DNA from: Pyronema omphalodes | Taxonomy: Eukaryota > Ascomycota > Pezizomycetes > Pezizales > Pyronemataceae | Reading direction: 5' to 3' | Assembly (NCBI GenBank): GCA_024516155.1 | Contig: JAJJXM010000002.1 | Coordinates: forward strand, 124,001-188,000 | DNA length: 64,000 nt | Part shown: one piece after another, positions 11,229-24,857 of the stretch | Layout of the letters: the number at the start of each line of letters is the position of its first letter | Numbering within the stretch: the first letter of the stretch is position 1 | Made by a program: the position numbers and the translations under genes | Notes under the pieces: model-generated | The model's input: the letters and a program-made list of their open reading frames with translations, nothing else | What the model was told of the DNA's origin: nothing | Database searches by the model: none

Positions 11229-11570
11229 GTTGTGGTGATGGACGCGGTTGTTACTTGATGGTTCGCCTTTCGCAGGTAAAGCTGTCGGCTCGGCTAAGGT
11301 GTGTTGTTGGCGTGGCTGTCTTCATGTGCGTGTTTCACAACTCAATGCCGACTCGACTATCTCTAGCTTAGCTTCGGTACATGATGTTTTCCTCCTGTTT
11401 TTCAAAATCACATTTCCAATTATCATGACTTGTGAAATAAAAAAAATGCGTATTTGAACGGTTATATTATTACAGAAAACAACTGCTGTGCGAGAATTTG
11501 ATATATTTTCATCCCACAAATCTAAACAAATTACAACTATTTACCGAAAACCAGCCCTTACAGGCTACAC

Positions 11571-13381
11571 CTAATGCCTTGTCCGGGCACGGGGCTTGCT
11601 TCGTACAATGCTGTCGACACGCAACAACATCTCTGCCGCCTCAGACGCTGACGACACAACAGCGCGCTTTAGCTTATAACTCTCAATGATTCCCAACTCT
11701 CTCATATCGGCAATCTTTCCACCAGGGGTATATAGGTCGAGACCGGAGGAGCTAAGTCCATTGTGGTGAGCAGCACGGAGCTTAGCAACAAGGTCGCTGG
11801 AGTCGAATCCAGCGTTGTCGGCAAGAATAGTGGGGAGCTGTCTTAAAGCTCTTCCGAAAGCCTCGATGGCGAGCGCCTTCTTACCAGGGGTGTTGTGGGC
11901 AGCGTTCTCAACAGCCTTGGACATCAACATCTCAGAACATCCTCCTCCAAGAACAGTACGGGTCTCGACAACGGTCTGGGAAAGGACGGACAAAGCGTCG
12001 TGAAGGGAACGGTCAGCCTCGTCAAGAAGCTGCTCGGTAGCTCCACGGATGACAATGGTGCAGGCCTCTCCAGCAGCGACACCAGAGAACTTGATCAAAG
12101 TGTCCTCTCCAATAATAACCTCCTCGATAAGGTCACACTGTCCAAGCTTGACTTGGTCGGGGTGGTCGAAAGTAGAGGCAATCTCTCCTCCGGTGACGAG
12201 AGCAAGACGCTCAATTCCGTCAAAGTCGGCGTGCTCAATAGAAACAATTCCGGCATCGGCGAAGAGCTGCTCGGGCCAGTTGTAGATGAGCTGACGGTTG
12301 ACGAAACAGTTGATTCCGTGGGCCTTGATCTTCTCAACCTTGGCCTTCATCTTCTCACGCTCGGCCTTCTCGAGCTCGGCAAGCTTTCCAGTAGAGTCGA
12401 CCTTTACTCGGGCTCCGAAGATCTTGATTTTGTCGGTGTCCATAGCTATCATAGGTTAGCCTTACACCATCCAGGGTCCAACGAATCCATCAAACTAACC
12501 AGTGTTTGCGACCAAAATCTTTGCCTTCTCCAATCGCTTAGGCTGGTTCAATCCAATCTTCTTGTCCAAAATGAAACCCTCATCGAGGTAAGAGTCGAGA
12601 AGCTTTCCTCCGGCCTTCTTGATGATCTGGATGTTGTTCAAGTTTGTAGAACCCTTCAATCTCAAAACAGCATCGACAGCAAGCTCCGCAAAGTGGTTCT
12701 TGTCCTGGGAAAGAACTTTTGAACTGAGGGTAGTCTTCGCAATAGCAATAAGGTCCTTGCGGAAAGCGACGGGGTCGTCACCGTGGTTGACAGCGGCCTT
12801 CCGTAGAGCTTCCAAAGCAGCAGTAGACGCGATACGGTAACCGTCGATGATGGTCTGAGGATGAATCTTCTGGTCGACGAGACGCTCTGCCTCGCGCAAG
12901 AGCTCGGCGGAGAGAACAGTGACTGATGTAGTTCCGTCACCGACCTCGTCGTCCTGAACCTTGGAGATGTTTACGAGCACCTTTGCCGCCGCGTTGTCAA
13001 GCGCTATCGATTTGAGGATGGTGGCTCCGTCGTTGGTGACCATGATCTCGCCGGTAGAGCTGCGGGCATGCTTATTAGAGATGCATCGATGGAGGGGATG
13101 CTTTAATCCACATACGCAGACTGTAGAATCTTGTCCATTCCCTTAGGTCCCAATGTAGTCTTCACCAAATCTCCAACTGCTATTGCTCCAACGAATGCAG
13201 ATAATCCTGATGTCCTCCGTCAGCATACGTAGCTCGATAGGAGCCCTGGAGTACATACTGGCATTCTCTCCGCGCTCCTCCTGTACGTCGTCACCGAAAA
13301 TCTGTGTAGGGTTCGACTGCGAAAGGATCCATTAGCTAGAAGCTCCTACGGAGATGGGCATAGGTGTCCGGAACGTACCAT
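11571..13381 (-). CDS. CCT2: T-complex protein 1 subunit beta (CCT2)
   Basis: Five exons: 13381-13379 (ATG alone), 13316-13259, 13206-13116, 13059-12500 and 12445-11571, giving 528 residues with every phase consistent. Group II chaperonin signatures: [51 protein letters not shown]2-specific segments include [39 protein letters not shown] and [20 protein letters not shown]; the equatorial GGG motif is [11 protein letters not shown]. It is one of eight subunits of the cytosolic CCT/TRiC ring that folds actin and tubulin. The start-codon-only exon has the same donor context (ATG|GTACGTTCC) as the Ssf1 gene. Lies downstream of Rcy1, same strand, 216 bases apart. Confidence 0.97.
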
Positions 13382-13597
13382 GATGATATTAGATTATAGA
13401 AGTTGAGATATTGTGATGGTGGGGTTGTGGCTCCCGAACTTCTTTCCCAAGTTGAGGCTGGAAATCTTAGCGCGGTCGCCAGGGATGTAGGGTTTGGGGT
13501 ATTTATGGTCCGAGTCAGATTTTATGAAAAATAAGCCATTATTAATGGTATTCTTTTGACGTCTTTTACTTTCTAAATCAAACATCTCCTCCAAAAA

Positions 13598-16500
13598 TTA
13601 CATTAATACACATCCAATTCCATACATGGCTCTCTCTACGTCCTTTTTTACACGGTACCAATCCTCACGTCGTGCCGCGTACTCATACACCTCTTCAACC
13701 CTGAAAATACCCCCAAATCGTCCAGGGTCTGCAATGACCGTCGCCATCTGCTTCGCGTGCTGGGGGTCAATTAGATAAATCTGAGATAGCTCTCTCAGCG
13801 CGGTAAAGTATGGAATCAGTGGCCGAATCTTTAGAGTCGTGATATAGGTGTAGTAGTGGTTCATATCACTAGTTCTGTTAGCAGTAATCTCAACCCTGCT
13901 GGAAAGTGAAAACCTACGAGATCAATCTGATTGCACCGTCTACTGATATCCGCTGCCTTTTAATATGTTTACATACCGCGGCAAACAATCGAATCCCAAC
14001 CTCCTGGTTGAAAACATCCAAAACATTTTTATCCGTGCTTCCAACCAGCAGCTTAGTATGACCCCCTACAATCTCCACGACCCTCTTCGCAGTCTCAGTA
14101 GGTCCGATTTCCAGCTGAACATTGCTCATAGTAAATCTCCGATTTCCTGCTGGACTTATCGTACTCATCCTATTGCTAGCCGGTTGTATAGCACTCATCC
14201 TGCTCCCAGCCGCTTGAGTAGCCACGTCCAGAACTCCAGGGTTGAAATCCGTAACCTGTTGTGTAGTGGCAAAAATATGTTCCACCTCCGCAATTAACAC
14301 ATCAATACCAACATTCAAACCAGCAGCAACCCTCTCATCAAGCATCTGCTCGAACCTTTTCTTCTCTTTCGTAGCAGGATTAATGAAATCATTACGGTCG
14401 GTAAGCTTGTTAGTTACTAGCTCTTGCTCATAGAAGACATCAATCATTTGCTGTATCAGATCTCCGATATTGACAAGCTCAAGGAAGGTAACCAACGGTG
14501 CTACGCCGTTGGAGGTGTGCGCTACCTCCCGAGGGTTGTACTGGCCAAGATGGTCTACGGCCCGGTCGAATCCGTATTTGATATGGCGGGGACCAAGGAC
14601 TTGAAGAAGAGCTACAAAGATAGCTTCGCATTGCTCCCGTCTGTGGGTTGTTAGTAAGAAAACGAAAGGATGATAGGGCGTGCTTACGCTTCTTCTCCGG
14701 TTTGACCTCCGACTGTGGTAAATATCTTTGCTCGCTCAATGCTCTCCTTGGCCATATGAACAAGCTTCAGAGCTACATCTAAACTGAAAAGCGTCTTGAT
14801 TGCCTCAAGCTTGGTATTCATAATAGCTGCTTTTGCTGCCAGTTCTGTTGTAGGCGGAATTATCGACGCCGCCGGTGATGAACGTCCACTACCGCTACTT
14901 ATGATGGATAGCCGTGGGTCCACATTTCCATTCGAATAAGCCGGAGGAGCGCCCATAGACGGATAGGGAGTCTTTTCCTCGCTTTCCACGGATGGTGTAA
15001 CGGCCGGCGTTGTCTTCATATTAAAAGCTGAAGGAATGACTGAAACCGGAGCCAAAATAACCTTCTTGAAGGTCGACAAGAAATCTCTCTTATCCTGTTC
15101 TCTATTGATATTGCTCATAAAAAAGCTCTCCGTAGCGGCGTCCTGATCTGCTATGTGTTTCTCCCACATCTCTACTTCTTCGTTGAACCTGCTTTTAGCA
15201 TAGTCCAACTCCTCTTGTAGGTAGAGGTCTACGTGAGCGTCAAATACTCGGCGGATGATCTGGATAACATCTTGGCGGAACTGCTCAGGTGTTGTATTCT
15301 TTCCTGGTGGTATCTGTTCGGCAAACTCTAGACTTTGTTTTAACAGACCAGTTACGGCCCGGAGGTACTTTTCCATGTCTCTTTCATGGGCTTCGTCCAA
15401 AATTGGAGTGACATATTCCGAGATGACATCTTCTGCTACACGATCCAGGAAGGGAATCATGACGCTGGTCGTGGGTGGGAATACTCGGTCAATAACGTCC
15501 GCCTGAACTTTCAAAACCTCCGCTAGCTTCCGCCAAAAGCTCTTACCTGGCTCCAGCGAGAAAGCTCCCACGACAGGGTTACTATTCCCCATTAGCAATG
15601 TTTCCCTATTTGGGAATATGAGAAAACATACTCAAAGCAGGCCATTGGATCTCCAAGTTTCTCTCTTTCATACAGAACGGGATGTTTCTGCACAAACAGT
15701 TGAATGCACGGCCCTCCTCCATTCAGTGTAATCAGCACATGCGCATACCTCCGCATTCTGCCGTCTACATCATTATTTTCATAGCCTCCCTCAAACTCCC
15801 TCAACGCCGCATTCTCAAATACCTCCATCATAGCTCTCAGCCTTTCCGTCCTCTCAGCCCATCCCATCGCCGTATCACACTTTGAGAAAATCTGTAGCTG
15901 CGCTAGCATCTGCGCCTGCTCCTCCGGATCTCGGTACATCTGAAACACCACCGGATCCGTATGTGTCCTTGCTCGCACAAGATCAAAATACAACGGCGCC
16001 AGCGCTCCATAGACCCTTGCAAACTCCTGCCTTGCAAAGCCCCTTATGCTCCTTATATTTTTCATCACCGTCAACATCTCGCTCTTGTCACTTAACGGCC
16101 TCGGGGCGGTTGACATTCCCGGTCCTAAGCTCAGGAGATCTAAACCGAGCTTAGTAACCTCTGTGCGATTTGTCTCCGCATCGATATCGAAGATGGTACT
16201 CCCCCTCCCCATAGCTTGTGTTCGGCGCTCGGCGAAGGCTTTCTCTTCTTCTGCTCGTCTTGCAGCTTCCGCTGCTCTCTTACGGCGCATGGCTTCTTCG
16301 AAACGTTGCCGTGCCTCGGTCTCGTTCCAGACGTTCATTTGTTGTAGCTTAGTTATCCATCGAGTATCTTCGTAGACCATTTCTTGGACGCGACGGGAGA
16401 CGCGGGCGAAGGTTAGGAGGTCGCGGACGGGAAGGTAATCGAGAATTGAGGCGATGATTTCTAGACATTTTTAACTATGATCTTAACAAAGTCGGGGGAG

Positions 16501-16677
16501 TTTGGTGAAGTTGGAGGTATTCCGAAAAGCTTCAGGAGTTCGGAGAAGCCTGAGAGTAACTCGGGGGAACTTACCAGCGGGCAAGACAGAGCGTTTATTA
16601 TTCATCCCCGGCAGCGGAGTAGCCGCTCTCGACATCGGAGGGGGCCTTAAAGGCTGTTTCTGTTGTTTCGATAGCAT
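13598..16677 (-). CDS. RCY1: Recyclin-1-like F-box and Sec10 domain protein
   Basis: Five exons: 16677-16575, 16460-15632, 15581-14688, 14640-13918 and 13868-13598, giving 939 residues in phase. After a basic leader comes an F-box at about 35-75 (EIIASILDYLPVRDLLTFAR, VSRRVQEMVYEDTRWI), then a charged helix and a long Sec10-like exocyst helical domain to the C-terminus (FWRKLAEVLKVQADVIDRVF; FLELVNIGDLIQQMIDVFY; LSQIYLIDPQHAKQM). A Ser/Pro-rich loop lies near residue 480. The F-box plus Sec10 pairing is that of yeast Rcy1, which acts in endosome-to-Golgi recycling, rather than of the exocyst subunit Sec10 itself. Intron 15582-15631 is exactly 50 bases with branch GCTAAT. Divergent from Rrp42. 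Confidence 0.9.
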
Positions 16678-16904
16678 TTTCAGTGTCGTTATCCCTCCGT
16701 CTCCTTAATGTTGTTTAGAAATGGTGGTCGCTCGTTTTGTTCTATTCGCTTGGTAGGTATCGTGAAGATCGAACTGTCCGGTCAATTGGAGCTTCCCCTG
16801 CATCGGGGTTGTCACGTACTAGCTTGCTAGCTTCCCCCACGTCGCCTCGCGTCAAACTCTTCAACCGCGACAAATTACCCCACGTCACAGCGCTCACACC
16901 AAAG
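16678..16904. promoter_or_regulatory. Shared promoter region of Rcy1 and Rrp42 genes
   Basis: Only 227 bases separate the divergent start codons. A long in-frame extension of the Rrp42 frame runs back to 16737 but shows no family similarity, so this stretch is taken as 5' leader and promoter. Confidence 0.55.
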
Positions 16905-17926
16905 ATGGCTCCCCCTCAAGCAACAAACTTAACCGCCACCACTCCCCTCTCGCCTGCAGAGCTCAGCTACCTCCGCTCCTCATTGCTCCTCAGCCCGCCA
17001 ATTCGTCCCGATGCTCGCTCTCCTACCACCTTCCGTCCTCTCACCGCAGAACTCGATATCCTCCCGTCTACCCATGGAAGCAGTCGTATAGTCTGGCCCG
17101 ATGGAGGAGAGTGTATAGTTGGAATTAAGGCAGAGGTTGAGAAGGCTACTGTAGAAGGGCAAAACAAGAGAGTCGAGGTGTCAGTCGAGGTTGCTGGACA
17201 GAGAGATGATGATCCATTGGCCGTATTTCTGGCACAAAGTGTGGTAGATACTATTGCGCCGAGACTAGGCGAGATATTAAAGATTGGAGAGAGGTGGAAT
17301 TGGAAGGTTTACATTGATGTAAGTATTCTTGTCTTTGGGGTCTCATTCTCAAGTCGTTCTCCGAGTCTCGCTCTATTTCCTGTCTGTGACAGCGACGACT
17401 TCTGGTTCAATACTCTGAATCTGTGGAGCTATGGAATTGAGACTACGGAACTTTACTGCGAAAACATTCTAATAATTTACTATAGATCTTGTTGCTCACC
17501 CCACCAATTTCCCACCCCTCCACCCTCCTCTCCCTCGGAGTCAACCTTGCCCTTCGCTGCACCAAGCTCCCGCTCCTAATCTCCGCCGCCGAGGAAGACC
17601 CTTTATTCTCCGACGACTGGGACCTCGCAAAGCCCCTCTACTCCGCCAACACACCCTCCGAAGTCCCTGCCATTTCTCTACTAGTCGCATCCGTCGGCGA
17701 GAACGTTTTCTTCGATCCTACGCGGGAGGAGATGAGTGTTGCAGATTGTGTATTGGTTGTGTCAGTAGACTATGATGGCAAGATTCTTGCGTTAAGAACG
17801 CTAGAATCGGGAAGTGTAGGAGAGGGAGGAGTGAACCGTAAAATTGTGGCCAAAATTGTCAGCCAGTGTGCTGAGGTGAGCAGGGAAGTTTTTGAGGGAT
17901 TGGAGGCGATTGTTAAGGCTGGTTAG
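16905..17926 (+). CDS. RRP42: Exosome complex component Rrp42
   Basis: Two exons, 16905-17318 and 17486-17926, giving 284 residues in phase. RNase PH fold: PPIRPDARSPTTFRPLTAEL, IVWPDGGECIVGIKAEVE, WNWKVYID joined across the intron to ILLLTPPISHPSTLLSLGVN, then FFDPTREEMSVADCVLVVSV. These match the Rrp42/EXOSC7 ring subunit; the phosphate-binding catalytic residues of bacterial RNase PH are not evident, as expected for the inert eukaryotic ring. The exosome degrades and trims RNA in nucleus and cytoplasm. The Met at 16905 is chosen because it precedes the conserved N-terminus; the frame is open further upstream. The 167-base intron (donor GTAAGT) is longer than most neighbours. Confidence 0.93.
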
Positions 17927-20255
17927 AGGGCACGAGAGAGGATGATAGGTACGAGGGTACGGGGAAAAGAAAAGTTTAGAGATTGAGATTGTAAAACTTT
18001 ATGGCTTAATGAGGATTCTGAAAGACATTTGCACTTTATTGTAGACAGTCCATAGTAAGAGCGAAGCAAAAAAACATCATTAAATGATAACTTTTGTAGT
18101 AGATTTTGCGGCTGTGAGTGGTTTAGTGATATTTCGTGATGCAGAAACCATTGTGGTTCCTGGAGCGATCAGATAAGGTCGACAATTTCACGAAGCGATC
18201 GCCCATCATTACCTACCACTTGCATATCTCTTTTACTCGTATTCCGTATCCCACAGGCTTATGTATTTCTACTTCAACTATAAAATATCCTGTGAAACTG
18301 AACGTTTGTCTTCGCTCAAGCCAGTTACTCTAGTTAGCTCTTACGTCCTCCATTTAGCATTCTCTATAAATAAACAAGAAGCAATTCCCATGGAGAAGGA
18401 AACCAAGACTCCATAAGAAAAAGCGAATTGACTGGTGTATTTCCAGCCATTCACGATAATTCAATCAATGAAAACTTACTTATCAAGGAATAAGCAATAC
18501 TACAGGTTACTTGAACTTAATCAACTAGAGAACGCCGAAAGCACATATGTGCGTATGTTCTTAACTCTATAGTTACTTGCATAAATTATAATTCTACTCG
18601 GTATTTTAAAGAAACTTATGAAGCTCGAGTCTGATCAAACACCGCTCAGATCATTCCTTGTCACCATATCAACAGCGATACTCTTACCAAAATATCCAGA
18701 AGCAATTGTTACTCCGGCTTTCTTTTGTCCCACATAGGCCTTAACGGCATCTAACGGAGTATGATGAAAGTTAAGTCAAATCAAATTAAGCCATCGATGC
18801 TCGAACAAACTAAATCCTGGAACATGCCTAATCTATACTTACGCTAGGGTAGTATTCTGACATGCACACACCCAGAGAAAAGCATAAATCTAAAGTAATC
18901 CGTAACTAGACCTACAGGGGCCGAACATCTGCATTCATTTTCTCATGCCCATGATGCTAATCAACAATTTCACCAATCATGGATCCGTCACCCATGGGTA
19001 TTGATTCCCACCCAATTACCTCACGAAACATCCATTCGTAACCACTAGAGGAAGATTTTTAAATCTACCACAAAGTTCTACTTGTTCGATGTCTATTTAA
19101 ATCGATAATCATATTGAGGTGGTAGTAACTAGTTAGCTTAGACAGAGGTCTGCTTAATGTTATTGCTTTATTTGTTTTCTCTTATATGTTGTTTTGGTTA
19201 TTGATTGAATGGATTATTGGTTTGTTGCTGAGGTAAAACTTATGACTTGGACGGATTATGACCTCGAGTGATATCTGCTTTAAAGGATCGTTGGTATTTT
19301 TAATCGTAATATCACAGCAGCTTTTGGACTGGCGAAGACTGTGAGAATTAGCTGGAGTAGTATAGGCTTGGGCTGAAGTTTAGGAGGTGAGGAAACTAAA
19401 TCTCACCCGCCCATGGTACTCCTATGGCGGAAAATGGTCAAAATACACTACTTTTGCGAGTATGGTGATAATCGTACTGACATATAATATTTAACAGTCA
19501 TTTATTTGAGAGGCTACGTACGACTAGTTCAAACTGCTGAGACCAGTCTATTTCATGGAAATTGGTAAAGCTAACTCTCTTTCTCGACTGGAACGACTAA
19601 CGAGTGAACTGTGGTAAAGTTATAAATCAGTGGCAATCAAGCTGCTACGCATATGGCTTTCTAAAAATGTTACTGTATATTCAATACGATGCTTAGCAAA
19701 GGAATCCAACCAACGGGGTAATATCTTAGATTTCTCCCACTTTGATTACCCTCTTTAGATACGGATTTGGTATTTTTATACACGCCCATACTAGCAGGCC
19801 TCTTTCTACGCTAATATGGCTTATTTACCGCGCTGCTACACGAATGTGGTTTAGTGTATACAGATTTGTGGTCACTTTGTTTTGTTTATTTAATTTCGAC
19901 GATACATATGGATTCTGCTTGACAATAGTCATTTTGCTCTTGGCCGTCATTTGACGTTAGAGCGGGTTTCTTTTTCCTCAAAAGCCAACCCGTATCTGAA
20001 TCGTGTCCATGACAGCTTGATTACCACTATATTGTGACCAAATAAAGCCACAAAACTTCACTTCGCCTCAAAATCAAATATGTGCAAGTTTAGATGGGAT
20101 ATATGCTCTTAATTGTACAGCAAAAATAATTCAACTAAAAAAAACGTAACCAAACAAAAGAAAACCAAGACCCATTACTGGTTTCTGATCATCCTCCCCA
20201 ATGCAAAACGTCCATTCCCTTCTATCTGCTGTATCCTACAGTTTACTCCTGTCAT
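17927..20255. other. Gene-free tract
   Basis: About 2.3 kb, rather AT-rich, with stops in all frames. A small hydrophobic frame at 19742-19954 has no supporting signal. No tRNA, repeat array or recognisable transposon remnant was seen. Confidence 0.5.
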
Positions 20256-21311
20256 TTACTGTTGCTTCTTTTGTGCCGCCGGTCCCATATCCTTGTCGAA
20301 AGAACCATAAGAGACCTTGATACTGCTAACAGCGCTGAGTCCGACATAACTACCACCATATTAGCAAAATTCCTGATATTCAGAACGTCTGGGGGGAACT
20401 CACAAAATTCCAGCAAGAACGAAAAACGCAATATAACCCATGAAAATACCCGGAGTGAAAAACTGGTATCTGTGGAATAGTCCTCCCTGGGTCTCATTCG
20501 TCTTGGGCTGTCCCTCCTCCAAGACACTTCTTAATTCAAGCTCCTGCCAAATCTCCTCTACCTTCTCCTGCTTCGTTTTCTTCACCTGCTTCTCCGCCGC
20601 GATTGGTGACGAGGCATACACCAAAGTGTACTTCCCCCTTCCTATCAGATCAAGAACACTGTGTAAGAAGGCATCATGCTGCTCCACCATCTTCACCCTC
20701 TTCTGTCCCTCCTGAGGTAAGCGATCAAAATCCACTCTCAAGATTCTCGGCCTCTTTCCCTCATCAGCGTGTAGTGACAAGCTTCCGGTCTTAGCGTCGA
20801 CACCCATCAATCTAGCACCGCACTTCTCCACCACTTCATGCTGCAATGACTCAATCACTGAGCCCATATCGTGTTCTACGGAGGGAACAAAAACGTTGGA
20901 AGCCACCCATTTGAACTCTTCGTCAACAGAAGAAAGAAGGTCTTTCAGGTGAACACCGGAATGAGGCTGGGAGAGGTCTTCGATGTGCAAGCCGGGTTGA
21001 GAGACGAGGATATAGTTATCGGCATCACAACGGGTGACGACTTCTTTAGCTGCCTGAGCGAAGGTGGTGGAGGAGAGGATACGGTGGGTGCGGGGTGCAT
21101 CTGGGATTCTTTAGGGTGGTTAGCTTTTATTCGCGAATTCAAGTAGTTACGTAGGCTCTGGATCGGGATTGGCGGCGCGAGCTCGCGTTTAGGAGCTCCC
21201 ACGGACTAAGGGGTGGTACCCAGAGGAGGAGGAAACAAGAATATAGGGTGAGGTGTCGGAGAAAGCGTGCACCGACGCGGCGAGAGCTATGCTGAGGAAT
21301 ATGGAGCGCAT
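20256..21311 (-). CDS. BIG1: BIG1-like ER protein (Ac45/VOA1 transmembrane family)
   Basis: Three exons, 21311-21220, 21108-20404 and 20349-20256, giving 296 residues in phase. A signal peptide opens the protein (MRSIFLSIALAASVHAFSDT). The lumenal part (AQAAKEVVTRCDADNYILVS, QPHSGVHLKDLLSSVDEEF) is followed by one C-terminal membrane helix (FFTPGIFMGYIAFFVLAGIF) and a short tail (SAVSSIKVSYGSFDKDMGP) rich in Lys/Gln at the end (KKQQ). This arrangement and the YGSFDKD-type tail are those of fungal Big1, an ER protein needed for beta-1,6-glucan in the cell wall and related to V-ATPase assembly factor Voa1/Ac45. The first intron (21219-21109) uses donor GTACCA and acceptor AAAG, the weakest junction; acceptor CCCAG eight bases on would break the frame. 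Confidence 0.85.
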
Positions 21312-24300
21312 TGTTGTTGTGGTGGTTGGGTGTCGTCAAGGACAGGAGCTAGCTTGGGGATGATGTAGTTGGCGGCAGGGTGCTAATACTACACGTGATT
21401 TGCATAAGGCCTCACTCGCGTCGGGAGAGGCGCGTGATGGTTGGTGAACCAGTACACTTGGAGTTCGGCAAATGCAATATAGAATATAGCAGCCAGGATT
21501 GAGTAGCAACTTCAGGGTTTCAATATGTTTAAAAACATTTGATTTTTCTGAGTCTTCCGTCCATTTCTCACAAACTAGGAAATGGGTAACATGGGTTTCT
21601 TTCGCCGAGTATATAGTGCCCCATACAATTGAGGTTCTTGTCATTTTATATCATAGCCATTATTCGCTAGCGGAAAAAGACGATTGAAAGTCGTAACGAG
21701 CTTATTTTAAAGCCCTGATGTCAATGTCATGTTGAGTAAAATAGTAATGGACCTGTTAAGAGCTTTAGTAAAATTACATTAGTCCATATTTCAAGTTTTG
21801 AGCTGCATCTCAAGATTCTCGATCAACTGCATTTTCAAATTTTAGATTAAAGATGCTAAGATACCTCCTATTGAAATGGACGAGTGATATTAAATGATTA
21901 AGTTATACGCAAACTAAGCTTTATCTAAGTTATCACTGGAGAGTGAGCGAACATGTGAAAACTGCGAATAAAACATAAAATATATTACAAACATGACTTA
22001 CTTATAGAAACAGACTTGCGAAAATAATTAGACGTTTTAGGTTCGCTGCTATGTTTACTCTTGGTTGACTTGACGTTGTTTTTGTCAACTGTAACCCGTC
22101 TATTAGACATATCTGAAGTTTTGTTAGATAAGCATGTTTAATCAACAATGAATATTTGCTTCTAAACCATATATTCCAAATATTCATAATAAGGCTCGCG
22201 CTATACCCACAACGTGTGCATCCGGGAATATTTAATGTTTGCAATGACATTTGCTTCTCCTGCCATAAAGAAACAATACAAGTCTTTTTTGAAAAAGAGC
22301 CAGTAATTTTAGTGAAATTTAATATATCTGCAAACTTCGCTGCAAAGCTGGCACATGAGAATAAGTTCATTCATGGTTGGTGGAAACTTACCCATTACTT
22401 CTTTGCATAAACGTTACGGCCACGGTTACAATTCCGGCGTGAGTTTTATCATCATGAGGTTTGCTAACGCAAACATGATGACATAGTCTCCTTATGTGTG
22501 CATAATCTCGACCTGATAACCGGCTCGACGCACTCCGGATTTCCTTACATACGATCAGACAGAACAACCTTTTTGTCGATCATATTTTGACGCACGATCG
22601 GTTTCTTGCGCTGTATATCTTGCCTTGGAGTTTGCCCGGAACGAACTTAGTTCAATGCGCACGCATACATTTATCCGCGGTTAATCCTCGCGTGTGTCAT
22701 CCCCTCAAAGTGATGAAAGATCGAGAAGATTTGCGTATGTAGCCTCTCCCTCATGACACGGCAAAAGTCCGTCACGCATAAAGGGAAAGTAAATTTGGTT
22801 ACGTCAACGCATATTCCACACCAGCACAACAAAACCCTACTGCCGCTTCGAGTATTCGCAGAACATTGGCTGCAGCCCTAAGCTTACCCTATAGTGACGT
22901 TTTGCATGACAGCGGGCCGCTCTCAGCCACACAATACAGAACCCGCCACGAAACCTGTCAAATCACAATTCTGCGCACCGACCGTTTCTGAACGTAGTGA
23001 AGATCAGGGAAAGCCCTTGTCTGTAGCCCTACCTAGGCTGCATACCATACGCCGGTGTATGTACGCATCAACTAACAAACCCTGCCCTACTATTCCAGCT
23101 TTAGTGTATTCCGGTGGCATCGCAACGTTCTGACCACTATCAACCATTGACGCCACCTGTATTCAACACCACAGCACTCAATTTCAATTCAGCGTGTCTT
23201 CTACCTCAAATAGGCGGGTTCTTCAGGCTCGTGGGCAGAATTACGAGGTGGTTCCCTGTAACGGTGCCGAAAATCGGAGCATTAACCCCTGCATTTCTTC
23301 AGTTCCCCCTGTATTGTGGCCACCCGAGACACCTAACATTTCTCTTGTGATATCATTCTATGCAATCATCTTACCATTATCAGAGTAACGAGGCGAAGTT
23401 GCGATGTTCGACTCCAGGTTTTCCCTTGTAGCTTCATGGGAGATTCCGTTTTTGGTGCGGTTGAACCAGGAGTGATAATCGATGTAGCTTATTTTCCGCG
23501 GTTGTGCGGTTGTACCCCGCTGTTTCTGGCGCTGTTATAGGGAACTATAGATATGTACTGGGGAAAATCTGACAGGATTAAGATCCAGGAGGATGGAGAG
23601 CCGGACAAGCGGTTAAAGGGTCTTACCATCAGATGTTATGCGATTCTACCTTATGATGTGTTGTCCTAAGATTCATGTTGGCGGAGTAAGAGTAGCCGGG
23701 AAGGCTGTTAGAGCCTTGTATTTTAACTCGTCTCGGAACTGCCGGCTATTGTGAGTCTGGGTCATGTTGAATCCAACAAACCCCGTTACCTTTCATCATA
23801 TGCTAATGATCGCCAATATAAAGTAGTAACTCGGACCTGATCGGAGATCCAACTGCGGATATCCTACGTCAACTGTCTGTGCTTTGTTATTTGGCTTGTC
23901 AGGAGAGTGGACACAAAATATCACCATCACTCATCATACCAAATTCTCACCGGAAGGCTCTTTCCTCCTTCAAATACAGAGAGCCTGCTTTCACCGACCT
24001 TCGCCTCGGACAGGCAAAGAGTCACGGTAATTCTCAACCTCCGAAAATCAGCCGAGAAACCTATGCCGAAGTAACTCAATCGAGTGATGTCTTGTCACCT
24101 GCCGGGACAGGGCTTGTAAAAGCTCCGCATAATACGTCTTAGGTTAGCTATCTCTTCACAGAATGTGGCCGCTAAATACGTAAAAGATGTAAGACAACAA
24201 AGAAAAAAGAAGCAATGAACTGGAGGGTGTAAGATGATGGTTTGATCTGTGGACACCGGGTGTTGGGGTTGGGCGGTGTGCGGATTCTGTAACATCCACA

Positions 24301-24857
24301 AAGAAAACGAGATGTAATTCCCCCACATCATCTCCTCCATTATCTCTGCCGGTTCCAGAACTAGAAAGAATTTTTGACCATGCTGTTCCTCTAACTCTTC
24401 ACAAGTGCCTCGAGGCGCTAAGAGTCGGGGCTGCTCATCAGACGAGTGATAAGTGGGGCATTTGGCGTCCAATTGACCATCCAGGCCATGTAGGTGTATC
24501 CAAAGGCATCTATCTTTGCATGAGAAGAGAAATTTAAGTTAACTACTTGACGCAAGCAGACTTGCGGATAAAGTGTGATCTTCGGATAAGATAAGTGGGG
24601 AATCCTCAGCCTATCACCATCTTTGCATTGAATAGATCACCCTGGCCAAAGTGGTATGATAGTAAAGACTTTTATACATACACACAATCAATAGCGTTCT
24701 TTCCCGCCTTTCATCAGTCACGGCACATGCGATGAACTTTGTCGATCTGACAAGGAAGGTGACTGTAATGTCTCGCCCAATCCGCAGACTGATGGGTTAC
24801 ACGCAAGAAATATTTGTGGGGTTTCTAGTTATACGAGATCGATAACATTGTCTCTAT

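Noticed and set aside
11895..12722. 275-codon plus-strand ORF opposite CCT2
   Set aside because: Antisense shadow of a conserved gene with strong codon bias; CCT2 on the minus strand explains the sequence fully.
13598..16677. Exocyst subunit Sec10 as the name for this gene
   Set aside because: The F-box at the N-terminus points to recyclin (Rcy1), which shares the Sec10-like domain.
16737..16904. In-frame upstream extension of RRP42
   Set aside because: The extension has no similarity to Rrp42 and lies in the short promoter shared with RCY1; the Met at 16,905 fits the family.
19742..19954. Small hydrophobic ORF
   Set aside because: AT-rich chance frame with no splice signals or recognisable similarity.
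22451..22479. Hairpin GTTTGC-TAAC-GCAAAC with flanking ATCAT/ATGAT
   Set aside because: Short, bulged and isolated; expected by chance at this scale.
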